This document shows, in pieces, positions 43,841 through 50,511 of a DNA stretch of 50,511 nt. Made by a program: the position numbers and the translations under genes. Source of the DNA: an uncultured Rhodocyclaceae bacterium. GTDB taxonomy: Bacteria > Pseudomonadota > Gammaproteobacteria > Burkholderiales > Rhodocyclaceae. The notes below the pieces were generated by a model. The model was not told the DNA's origin and made no database searches. It worked only from the letters and a program-made list of their open reading frames with translations. The stretch is taken from the NCBI GenBank assembly GCA_900549295.1, contig URNG01000007.1, positions 1 through 50,511 of the forward strand, in the 5' to 3' direction. How positions within the stretch are numbered: position 1 is the stretch's first letter; every line of letters begins with the position of its first letter.

Positions 43841-44353
43841 TTAAATACCGATGTTCATGAAAGTGCGGTCGGCCAGCAGTTCGCGCACGGCCAGTTTGCG
43901 CCACAGACGGTCGTCGCTGTCCGAGAAACGCTGTTTTCCCCAGTCAGGGAAATTTTCGTCGTCTGCCTGCGGGGCAAAATTTTCCGGTTTTTTCAGGCCC
44001 AGCATGCGCGGCACCAGCAGGGCGGCGTTCGAGCCGTGGCGCGCGCCGATCAGCAGGAGGCGCGCGTTGGCGTTGTGCGGGGTCGGTTGCGTACCGAGGA
44101 AGGCGCTGAAGTCGGTGACGGCGAACAGGTTGCCGCGCACGTTGGCCATGCCGGCAAACCATGGGTGCACCAGGGGCACCGGGGCGATTTGCGGGGCCAG
44201 GATGATTTCGCCGCTGTCGGCCAGATCGATCAGCCAGCCTTCCCCGCCGATTTCGATCCCCAGCCAGGATGTGCCGGCCTGACCCTGAGCGGCATCGCTC
44301 AGACGCCCGGCCAGGTAGGCCTGGAAGTCGCGCAGACTGTTTTTGCGGGCCAT
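43841..44353 (-). CDS. pilI: PilI: CheW-like adaptor protein
   Basis: A 170-residue CheW-domain protein (GWLIDLADSGEIILAPQIAPVPLVHPWFAGMANVRGNLFAVTDFSAFLG). It couples the chemoreceptor PilJ to the kinase PilL. It starts three bases after the pilH stop, in the standard order G-H-I-J-L. Confidence 0.92.
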   Translation of the reverse strand: MARKNSLRDFQAYLAGRLSDAAQGQAGTSWLGIEIGGEGWLIDLADSGEIILAPQIAPVPLVHPWFAGMANVRGNLFAVTDFSAFLGTQPTPHNANARLLLIGARHGSNAALLVPRMLGLKKPENFAPQADDENFPDWGKQRFSDSDDRLWRKLAVRELLADRTFMNIGI

Positions 44354-44356
44354 GTC

Positions 44357-44722
44357 TTAAGGCAGGGCGGCGATGCGTTGCAGGAGTTCCTGACCGTTGA
44401 GCGGCTTGACCAGGTAATCGATCGCGCCCTGGCGCAAGCCCCAGATCTTGTCCGTTTCCTGCCCCTTGGAGGTGCACACGATGATGGGAATGTGCTTGGT
44501 TTCCTCGTCCCGGGACAGGGTGCGGGTGGCTTGGTAGCCGTTGAGGCCGGGCATGACGACATCCATCAGAATCAGGTCGGGTTTGGTGGCCTTGGCTTTG
44601 GCGATGCCTTCCTCGCCGTTTTCTGCCGTGGTGACGAGATAGCCCGCCTTGGTGAGCAGATCGACGGAAAAGAAGCGTTCGGTGGGTGAATCGTCAACGA
44701 CGAGAATGTTCTTGACGGGCAT
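44357..44722 (-). CDS. pilH: PilH: CheY-like response regulator
   Basis: A 121-residue single receiver domain (KNILVVDDSPTERFF; phospho-acceptor Asp in LILMDVVMPGLNG; the lysine in YLVKPLNGQ). PilH acts in twitching motility and balances phosphate flow from PilL. The frame is open to 44791, but the ATG at 44722 after AGGAAG gives the usual N-terminus. Confidence 0.94.
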   Translation of the reverse strand: MPVKNILVVDDSPTERFFSVDLLTKAGYLVTTAENGEEGIAKAKATKPDLILMDVVMPGLNGYQATRTLSRDEETKHIPIIVCTSKGQETDKIWGLRQGAIDYLVKPLNGQELLQRIAALP

Positions 44723-44753
44723 GGGAGCTTCCTGGTGACTGATTACGACGAAA

Positions 44754-45167
44754 TTACGAAGAAACGGATTCAGGCGGCGCGGCCAGGGCAAAGGTGGCCA
44801 CGGTTTGCAGCAGACTGTCTTTGGTAAAGGGTTTGGTCAGGTATTGATCGGAGCCGACCATGCGACCGCGCGCGCGGTCGAACAGGCCGTCCTTGGAAGA
44901 CAGCATGATGACGGGCGTGGTTTTGAAACGCGAGTTTTTCTTGATGAGGGCGCAGGTCTGGTAACCGTCCAGGCGCGGCATCATGATGTCGCAGAAGATG
45001 ACGGCAGGCTGATGATCGGCAATCTTGGCCAGGGCATCGAAACCGTCTTCGGCCAGGATCACCTGGCAGCCTGCCTGCACGAGAAAGATTTCGGCGCTGC
45101 GGCGGATCGTGTTGCTATCGTCGATCACCATCACCCGCACGCCTTGTAACTGCGACAAATCTGACAA
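44754..45167 (-). CDS. pilG: PilG: CheY-like response regulator
   Basis: A receiver protein (VRVMVIDDSNTIRRSAEIFL; AVIFCDIMMPRLDG; KPFTKDSLL). PilG relays PilL phosphorylation to pilus extension. The frame is open to 45314 with an ATG at 45224, but a TTG at 45167 has a strong GGGAGG seven bases upstream and gives a family-typical 137-residue protein (starting at LSDLSQLQGVRVM). I choose it with moderate certainty. First gene of the Pil-Chp operon. Confidence 0.9.
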   Translation of the reverse strand: MSDLSQLQGVRVMVIDDSNTIRRSAEIFLVQAGCQVILAEDGFDALAKIADHQPAVIFCDIMMPRLDGYQTCALIKKNSRFKTTPVIMLSSKDGLFDRARGRMVGSDQYLTKPFTKDSLLQTVATFALAAPPESVSS

Positions 45168-45222
45168 TTCACTGCCTCCCCGAGTGTTTTCCGACACACT
45201 TTTTCCATTACAGTGGGTTGGC

Positions 45223-45253
45223 ATCTTACTACGGAACCCGGGGGCTGCGGCAA
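45223..45253 (-). promoter_or_regulatory. Possible promoter of the pil-chp operon
   Basis: On the - strand, TTGCCG (45253-45248) and TAAGAT (45228-45223) with a 19-base spacer. It lies 56 bases before the pilG start. The spacer is long, so this is a weak call. Confidence 0.25.
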
Positions 45254-45315
45254 GTCCGGATTCATGGGACATAAGACCCATGGGTTGCGAGGCCCCGGTC
45301 TGGGGGCGTCTCATT

Positions 45316-45343
45316 TTGGCCAGTAAGGTGAATCGGCTAGAAT
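45316..45343 (+). promoter_or_regulatory. Candidate promoter of thiD-thiE-hemL
   Basis: TTGGCC (45316-45321, 4 of 6), a 16-base spacer and TAGAAT (45338-45343, 5 of 6). The start of transcription would be near 45350, leaving a leader of about 40 bases, which is too short for a TPP riboswitch. Confidence 0.4.
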
Positions 45344-45388
45344 CAGAGCCCTGAAATTTCTGCGCTGCCGCGAGGCCGCATTCCGTCG

Positions 45389-46240
45389 ATGTCCACTCCC
45401 TCCCCGGTTTTCCCCCAGGTGCTCGTGTTTGCGGCCAGTGATCCGACCAGCGGTGCCGGTATTCAGGCCGATATCCTCGCCCTGGCGAGTCTGGGCTGCC
45501 ATCCGCTGACGGCGGTAACGGCGCTGACCGTACAGGATACGAGCGGCGTGCGCGCGGTGTCGGCGACGCCGGCCGATCTGCTCGAAGAGCAGGCGCGCAC
45601 CGTGCTCGAGGACATGCCGGTGGCGGCCTTCAAGCTGGGGCTGCTGGGCAGCCTGGAAAACGTGCAGCGCGTGGCGGAAATCGTGGCCGATTACCCGGAC
45701 ATTCCGCTGGTGTTCGACCCGGTGCTGGCTTCCGGGCGCGGCGACGCGCTGGCCGATGAGGAAATCATCGACGCCATGCGCGAGATGCTGCTGCCGCAAA
45801 CCACCATCGTCACGCCCAATGCGCCGGAAGCGCGCCGTCTGGCCGAGCATGACGGTGATGCGCAGGAGCCCGATCTCGATACCTGCGCCCGGCGGCTGAT
45901 CGAAGCAGGCTCCGAATATGTGCTGATTACCGGCACGCACGAGAACACGCCGCAAGTCGTCATCAACACCCTGCACGGCGCCGTGGGCGCGCTGCAGCGT
46001 GGCCGCTGGGAGCGTTTGCCCGGCAGCTACCACGGTTCCGGCTGCACCCTGGCTGCGGCCATTGCCGGTTGCCTGGCGGGGGGCGCGGGGATCGAGGAAG
46101 CGGTGCGCGACGCGCAGGAATACACCTGGAAGACGCTGCGCCATGGCTTTCGCGGCGGCATGGGGCAATTCATTCCCGATCGCCTGTTCTGGGCGCGGGA
46201 AACGCAGGAAGCGGCCGGGGCAGAGAACGGTCATGTCTGA
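45389..46240 (+). CDS. thiD: Hydroxymethylpyrimidine/phosphomethylpyrimidine kinase
   Basis: ThiD (283 aa), a ribokinase-fold enzyme that phosphorylates HMP and HMP-P in thiamin synthesis. Seen are VLVFAASDPTSGAGIQADI at the N-terminus (family form GSDPSGGAGIQAD), VFDPVLASGRGDAL, VTPNAPEARRL and the anion hole/catalytic GSGCTLAAAIAGCLA near residue 218. Its stop overlaps thiE by eight bases (46233-46240). Confidence 0.95.
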   Translation: MSTPSPVFPQVLVFAASDPTSGAGIQADILALASLGCHPLTAVTALTVQDTSGVRAVSATPADLLEEQARTVLEDMPVAAFKLGLLGSLENVQRVAEIVADYPDIPLVFDPVLASGRGDALADEEIIDAMREMLLPQTTIVTPNAPEARRLAEHDGDAQEPDLDTCARRLIEAGSEYVLITGTHENTPQVVINTLHGAVGALQRGRWERLPGSYHGSGCTLAAAIAGCLAGGAGIEEAVRDAQEYTWKTLRHGFRGGMGQFIPDRLFWARETQEAAGAENGHV

Positions 46241-46862
46241 ATTGCGCGGTCTTTACGCCATTACGCCGGAGGGGCTGGCACGGGTGGATTTGCTGGCGCA
46301 GGCCGAGGCTGCGCTGCAAGGCGGTTGCCGCTGCCTGCAACTGCGCGACAAGACGCTGCCGCCGACAGAACTTCTGGCGCGGGCGCATGCCCTGCGCGCC
46401 CTGACCCGCCGCTATGGCGCGCGTCTCATCATCAACGACGATCTGGCGCTGGCATCGCTGGTCGATGCCGACGGCGTGCATCTGGGCAAGGGTGACGGCA
46501 ACTGGCGGCTGGCGCGGGCGATTCTCGGCCCGCAACGCCTCCTGGGCGTTTCCTGCTATGCCGATCTGGATCGCGCCAGGGAGGCGGTGGCGGCGGGGGC
46601 GGATTACGTGGCCTTCGGCGCGGCGTTTGCGTCCACGACCAAGCCGCAGGCGGCGCGTCTGCCGGCGAATTTCATCGCCCGGGCAAGCGCCGCCCTGCCA
46701 GTGCCGTTGTGCGCCATTGGCGGCATCACCCTCGCCAACGCCCCGACGCTGCTGGCCGAGGGAGCGGACATGCTCGCCGTCATCAACGATCTTTTTGCGG
46801 CCCCGGACATCGCCGGTCGCGCCGCTGCCTACCAGCAACTTTTTACGAAAGCCAAGTCATGA
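46233..46862 (+). CDS. thiE: Thiamin-phosphate synthase
   Basis: ThiE (209 aa), a TIM-barrel enzyme that joins HMP-PP and thiazole phosphate. Family motifs: QLRDK (residues about 30), INDDLALASLVDADGVHLGKGD, GVSCY, FGAAFASTTKP and CAIGGIT. The frame is open upstream to 45999 but overlaps thiD; the ATG at 46233 (MSELRGLYAITPEG) is the family start. Its stop overlaps hemL (46859-46862). Confidence 0.94.
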   Translation: MSELRGLYAITPEGLARVDLLAQAEAALQGGCRCLQLRDKTLPPTELLARAHALRALTRRYGARLIINDDLALASLVDADGVHLGKGDGNWRLARAILGPQRLLGVSCYADLDRAREAVAAGADYVAFGAAFASTTKPQAARLPANFIARASAALPVPLCAIGGITLANAPTLLAEGADMLAVINDLFAAPDIAGRAAAYQQLFTKAKS

Positions 46863-48148
46863 CTGCCATTTCGCGTAATGAAACCCTCTTTGCCCGCGCC
46901 CAGAAACACATTCCCGGCGGCGTCAATTCGCCGGTGCGCGCCTTCCGCTCGGTCGGCGGCACGCCCTTGTTCTTCCAGAAAGGCGTGGGCAGCCAGGTGC
47001 AGGATGCGGACGGCAGGTGGTACACCGATTACGTCGGTTCGTGGGGGCCGATGATTCTCGGCCACGCGCATCCAGAAGTGATCGAGGCGGTGCAGAAAAC
47101 CGTGGTCGATGGCCTTTCCTTCGGCGCGCCGACCGAGCGCGAGGTCGATATTGCCGACCTCCTGTGCGAACTGGTGCCGTCGCTCGACATGGTGCGTCTG
47201 GTGTCCTCCGGCACCGAGGCGACCATGAGCGCCATCCGGCTGGCGCGCGGCTTTACGGGCCGCGATCTCTTGGTGAAATTCGAGGGCTGCTACCACGGCC
47301 ACGCCGATCACCTCTTGGTGAAGGCCGGCTCCGGCCTGCTGACTTTCGGCAACCCTTCTTCCGGCGGCGTGCCGGCGGGTATCGCGGAAACGACCATAGT
47401 ACTCACCTACAATGACCCGCAGGGCTTGGCCGATGCCTTCAAGGCGCACGGCGACAAGATCGCGGCGGTGATCCTGGAGCCGGTGGTCGGCAACATGAAT
47501 CTGATCGTGCCGACGCCGGAGTTTCTCAAGGCGTTGCGTGAACTGACCGCGCAATACGGGGCCGTGTTGATTTTCGACGAAGTGATGACGGGCTTTCGCG
47601 TCGGTTTGCAGAGCGCGCAGGGCTTGTTTGGCATCGCGCCCGATCTGTCCACCTTCGGCAAGGTGGTCGGCGGCGGCATGCCCTTGGGTGCCTTTGGCGG
47701 TCGGCGCGAGATCATGGAAAAAATCGCGCCGCTGGGGCCGGTGTATCAGGCGGGCACTTTGTCCGGCAATCCGGTGGCGACGGCAGCGGGTCTGGCGACG
47801 CTGAAACTGATCCAGGCGCCGGGTTTCTACGCGGCGCTGACCGCGAAAACCAGGGCGCTGTGCGAGGGTCTGGCGGCAGCGGCGAAAAAACACGGCGTCG
47901 CCTTCGCCGCGCAGAACGTCGGCGGCATGTTCGGTCTCTATTTCGCCGAGCGTTGCCCAGGCAGCTACGACGAAGTGCTGGCCTGCGACAAGGAGGCGTT
48001 CAATCGTTTCTTCCACGCCATGATTGCGGCGGGTCACTACTTTGCGCCTTCGGCCTTCGAGGCGGGTTTCGTTTCCGCTGCCCACAGCGATGCCGACATT
48101 GCCGCGACCGTTGCGGCAGCGGACGCCTATTTTGCAGGCTTGAAATGA
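46859..48148 (+). CDS. hemL: Glutamate-1-semialdehyde 2,1-aminomutase
   Basis: HemL (429 aa), the PLP enzyme that makes 5-aminolevulinate in the C5 haem pathway. Motifs: IPGGVNSPVRAFRSVGG, VSSGTEATMSAIRLARGFTGR, FDEVMTGFR, and the PLP lysine in TFGKVVGGGMPLGAFGG. The frame is open back to 46709 inside thiE; the ATG at 46859 overlapping the thiE stop is the family start. Linkage of hemL with thi genes is common in Betaproteobacteria. Confidence 0.96.
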   Translation: MTAISRNETLFARAQKHIPGGVNSPVRAFRSVGGTPLFFQKGVGSQVQDADGRWYTDYVGSWGPMILGHAHPEVIEAVQKTVVDGLSFGAPTEREVDIADLLCELVPSLDMVRLVSSGTEATMSAIRLARGFTGRDLLVKFEGCYHGHADHLLVKAGSGLLTFGNPSSGGVPAGIAETTIVLTYNDPQGLADAFKAHGDKIAAVILEPVVGNMNLIVPTPEFLKALRELTAQYGAVLIFDEVMTGFRVGLQSAQGLFGIAPDLSTFGKVVGGGMPLGAFGGRREIMEKIAPLGPVYQAGTLSGNPVATAAGLATLKLIQAPGFYAALTAKTRALCEGLAAAAKKHGVAFAAQNVGGMFGLYFAERCPGSYDEVLACDKEAFNRFFHAMIAAGHYFAPSAFEAGFVSAAHSDADIAATVAAADAYFAGLK

Positions 48149-48483
48149 GCGCCGGACTGGCCTGGCTGATTCTCTTTCTCGCCGGTCTGTGCGAGATCGG
48201 TTGGGCCGTCGGGTTGAAATACACCGAAGGGTTTTCGCGCCTGGGGCCGAGTGTGGCGACGCTGCTGGCGATGGTGGTCAGCGTCGTTCTCCTCGGCTGG
48301 TCGCTGAAGGTGTTGCCCCTGGGGACGGCTTATGCCGTGTGGACAGGGATCGGTGCCGTCGGCACCGCGATCTGCGGCATGATCCTGTTCGGCGAGTCGC
48401 GCGAAGCGCTGCGCCTGGCCAGCATTGCGCTGATCGTCGCCGGCATCGTCGGACTCAAGCTGCTGACGCCCGCTAGTCAGTGA
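48145..48483 (+). CDS. gdx: SMR-family transporter, probable guanidinium exporter
   Basis: A 112-residue protein with four membrane segments of the small multidrug resistance family. The first helix ILFLAGLCEIGWAVGLKYTEGF carries the conserved glutamate and the WxxGLKY pattern of the SugE/Gdx branch, which exports guanidinium rather than large cations. It would act as a dual-topology dimer with proton antiport. Its ATG overlaps the hemL stop (48145-48148), so it is co-translated with that operon; no guanidine riboswitch precedes it. Confidence 0.82.
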   Translation: MSAGLAWLILFLAGLCEIGWAVGLKYTEGFSRLGPSVATLLAMVVSVVLLGWSLKVLPLGTAYAVWTGIGAVGTAICGMILFGESREALRLASIALIVAGIVGLKLLTPASQ

Positions 48484-48495
48484 CAGGTACCACCG

Positions 48496-48936
48496 TTGCG
48501 TCTTTGGTCACTGCACCCCAAATATCTCGATCCACAAGGCCTTGTCGCCCTGTGGCGCGAATCTTTGCTCGCCAAGGCAGTGCTTCGCGGAGAGACTCGC
48601 GGCTACACAAATCATCCGCAACTGGAACGGTTCAAAGTACACCAGCAGCCTCGGTTCGCAATCAATTCCTATCTCGCAGCCGTTCACGCCGAAGCATCGG
48701 AGCGCGGCTACAACTTTGATGCATCGAAGATTGGGCCGGTTTGCCCAGTACAGCCCGTCTCTGTCAATGACGGACAACTTTTGTTTGAGTGGCACCACTT
48801 GCAGCACAAGTTGGCCAATCGCAGCCCAGCCGTTCTTGCCCGCTGGGGTGATCTAGCCCTCCCGGCTTGCCATCCATTGTTCCGCATGCAATCGGGGCCG
48901 GTGGCATCGTGGGAGCGCGCGTTGGGTGGTGCCTGA
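48496..48936 (+). CDS. Pyrimidine-dimer DNA glycosylase (DenV-like) family protein
   Basis: A 146-residue protein that begins MRLWSLHPKYLDPQGLVALWRE and continues with VLRGETRGYTNHPQLERF and EASERGYNFDASKIG. This is the bacterial form of the Pyr_excise family related to phage T4 endonuclease V, which cuts at UV-induced pyrimidine dimers. The start is TTG at 48496, the only position giving the family N-terminus; it lies 12 bases after the gdx stop. Family membership is recalled from the sequence pattern; activity is inferred. Confidence 0.75.
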   Translation: MRLWSLHPKYLDPQGLVALWRESLLAKAVLRGETRGYTNHPQLERFKVHQQPRFAINSYLAAVHAEASERGYNFDASKIGPVCPVQPVSVNDGQLLFEWHHLQHKLANRSPAVLARWGDLALPACHPLFRMQSGPVASWERALGGA

Positions 48937-48985
48937 CAGCAATTCATTCAAGCCGATGCTGCTTAATTCAGACTATAGCCACTGA

Positions 48986-50428
48986 TTACATCAGGAACAG
49001 CGTTGCCAGACCGAGGAAGATGAAGAAACCGCCGGAGTCGGTCAGCGCCGTAATCATCACCGAGCCGCCGATGGCCGGGTCGGCGCCGAAGCGCTGCCGC
49101 AGGAGCGGAATGCCGACGCCGGCGAAGGCTGCGAGCAGGAGGTTCAGGGTCATGGCGGCGGTCATCACCGCGCCGAGCATGGCGCTGCCGTACATCCACC
49201 AGGCGGCGAAGCCGAGCATGCCGCCCCAGATCAGGCCGTTCACCGTGGCGACGCCCAGCTCCTTCCTGAGCAGGCGGCGCATGGCGTCGGGCTGCACCTG
49301 ACCCATGGCCAGCGCGCGCACGATCATGGTGATGGTCTGGTTGCCCGAGTTGCCGCCGATGCCGGCGACGATGGGCATCAGGGTGGCGAGCGCCACCAGC
49401 TTCTCGATGGAATCCTCGAACAGCCCGATGACGCGCGAGGCGATGAAGGCGGTGACGAGATTGACGGCTAGCCACGCCCAGCGGTTCTTCACCGAGTCCC
49501 AGACCGAGGCGAAGATGTCCTCCTCCTCGGCCAGACCGGCATTCGCCAACTGCTCGTTCTCCGCTTCCTCGCGGATGAAGTCCACCACGTCGTTCACCGT
49601 CACCCGCCCGAGCAGCCGCCCCTCGGCGTCGGTGACCGGCACGGACACCAGATCGTAACGCTCGAACGCCTTGGCGGCGTCCTCCGCGTCGTCTTCCGGC
49701 TCGAAATCGACGTATTCAGTCAACATCAGGGAGCCGACCTCGGCTTCCGGGTCGTTGATGAGGAGCACGTTGATGGGCAGCACGCCCTTCAGGTGCTCGT
49801 CGCGGTCGATCACGAACAACTGGTCGGTGTGGTCGGGCAACTCGTCGAAGCGGCGCAGGTAGCGCAGCACCACTTCCAGTGTCACGTCCTCGCGCACCGT
49901 CACCATGTCGAAGTCCATGATCGAGCCGACCGAATCCTCCGGATAGGACATGGCGGCGCGCAGATGCTCGCGTTCCTCGGCGGGCAGGCTGCGGAACACG
50001 TCGTCCACGACCTCCTGCGGCAGATCGGGCACGAGGTCGGCGAGTTCGTCGGTGTCGAGCGTCTCGGCGGCGGCGACCAGTTCGCTCGGCGCCATCGCCT
50101 CGATCAGGCTTTCGCGCACCGCGTCGGAAACTTCGAGCAGAATCTCGCCGCTGTATTCCGGCTTGACCAGCGTCCAGGTCAGCAGGCGCTCGTCCTGCGG
50201 CAAGGCTTCCAGCAGATAGGCGATGTCCGCCGGGTGCATCGGCTCCAGCTTGTGCTGGAGTTCGTGCAGGTGCTGCTTGTGCACCAGATCCTCGACGAGT
50301 TCGTGGCGCGGCCCCTCCTGACGATGCACGAGATCCTCGACCACCTTGTGGCGGGCGAGCAGGGTCTGCACCTCGGTCAGGCGCTCCTGCAATTCGTCGG
50401 CATCGGAGAGTTGGTTTTCTTCGCTCAT
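48986..50428 (-). CDS. mgtE: Magnesium transporter MgtE
   Basis: MgtE (480 aa): acidic N domain (about 40-135, MHPADIAYLLEALPQDERL), two CBS domains (about 140-265), a plug helix and five membrane segments (about 300-480) with the signature PLMPIVAGIGGNSGNQTITMIVRALA. The cytosolic domains sense Mg2+ and close the channel when it is plentiful. The frame is open to 50455; the ATG at 50428 (MSEENQLSDADELQERL) is chosen. It converges with the DenV-like gene; the 49-base gap shows no clear terminator. Confidence 0.95.
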   Translation of the reverse strand: MSEENQLSDADELQERLTEVQTLLARHKVVEDLVHRQEGPRHELVEDLVHKQHLHELQHKLEPMHPADIAYLLEALPQDERLLTWTLVKPEYSGEILLEVSDAVRESLIEAMAPSELVAAAETLDTDELADLVPDLPQEVVDDVFRSLPAEEREHLRAAMSYPEDSVGSIMDFDMVTVREDVTLEVVLRYLRRFDELPDHTDQLFVIDRDEHLKGVLPINVLLINDPEAEVGSLMLTEYVDFEPEDDAEDAAKAFERYDLVSVPVTDAEGRLLGRVTVNDVVDFIREEAENEQLANAGLAEEEDIFASVWDSVKNRWAWLAVNLVTAFIASRVIGLFEDSIEKLVALATLMPIVAGIGGNSGNQTITMIVRALAMGQVQPDAMRRLLRKELGVATVNGLIWGGMLGFAAWWMYGSAMLGAVMTAAMTLNLLLAAFAGVGIPLLRQRFGADPAIGGSVMITALTDSGGFFIFLGLATLFLM

Positions 50429-50467
50429 GGTGCAGCGCCGCAAAAGACCGTGCATTCTACCATCGGC

Positions 50468-50477
50468 GGGGGGGGGG
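50468..50477. repeat. Run of ten guanines upstream of mgtE
   Basis: Ten consecutive G residues lie about 40 bases before the mgtE start codon, at the promoter or leader position. Such tracts can vary in length by slippage, and they are also prone to sequencing error. No gene is seen in the remaining bases to 50511. Confidence 0.6.
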
Positions 50478-50511
50478 CGGTTTTGGCGTTTCGCCCTGCT
50501 GGAGTGGGGCA

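Noticed and set aside
45344..45388. TPP riboswitch before thiD
   Set aside because: The leader is only about 40 bases and the conserved CTGAGA core is absent.

Overview
The window is chromosomal DNA of a high-GC Gram-negative bacterium, most likely a betaproteobacterium and plausibly of the Rhodocyclales. This rests on the uninterrupted tuf/S10-spc-alpha ribosomal gene order, the two-partner secretion system, the PilG-H-I-J-L chemosensory cluster for twitching motility, and protein sequences typical of that group. I could not run any search, so the placement is an inference.

Layout. (1) 1-14168: end of tuf, then rpsJ to rplQ with secY, infA, rpmJ and rpoA, all on the + strand. Two internal promoters have their -10 box inside a hairpin (about 458-496 and 5280-5320), and a strong bidirectional terminator closes the run. 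(2) 14193-15974: convergent half of an ATM1/HMT-type ABC exporter. (3) 15975-24664: an accessory island. It holds a tightly coupled four-gene operon: DNA cytosine-5 methyltransferase, DUF262 (ParB-like) protein, Z1-domain SF2-like ATPase, and DUF4420 PD-(D/E)XK nuclease. About 0.7 kb of non-coding DNA lies on each side, and both sides carry repeats resembling IS21-family multiple terminal repeats in opposite orientation. (4) 24665-30828: a two-partner secretion locus (tpsB, tpsA with GLUG repeats and an AT-richer C-terminal module, then a small secreted PEBP-like protein) and a divergent HTH regulator. (5) 31072-36027: FadL-like outer-membrane protein, DUF2802 protein, SPOR-domain protein, RidA, RecG. 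(6) 36057-45167: minus-strand chemosensory operon pilG-pilH-pilI-pilJ-pilL. (7) 45389-48936: thiD-thiE-hemL-gdx with 4-6-base overlaps, followed by a DenV-like pyrimidine-dimer glycosylase gene. (8) 48986-50428: mgtE magnesium transporter on the minus strand.

How the genes work together. The ribosomal block supplies the translation, secretion and transcription core. The island looks like a self-contained restriction-type defence system: the methylase would mark self DNA, DUF262 and Z1 would sense and hydrolyse nucleotide, and DUF4420 would cut. It resembles known operons that combine a methylase, a MORC-like ATPase, Z1, DUF4420 and AIPR, but here a DUF262 protein stands where the MORC-like ATPase would be, and AIPR is missing. 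The TPS locus exports a large adhesin or effector. The Pil-Chp cluster controls type IV pili. The thi-hem genes make thiamin phosphate and 5-aminolevulinate.

Best leads for new biology: the four-gene defence operon and its IS21-like borders, the C-terminal module of TpsA, and the promoter and RNA-structure arrangements inside the ribosomal operon.
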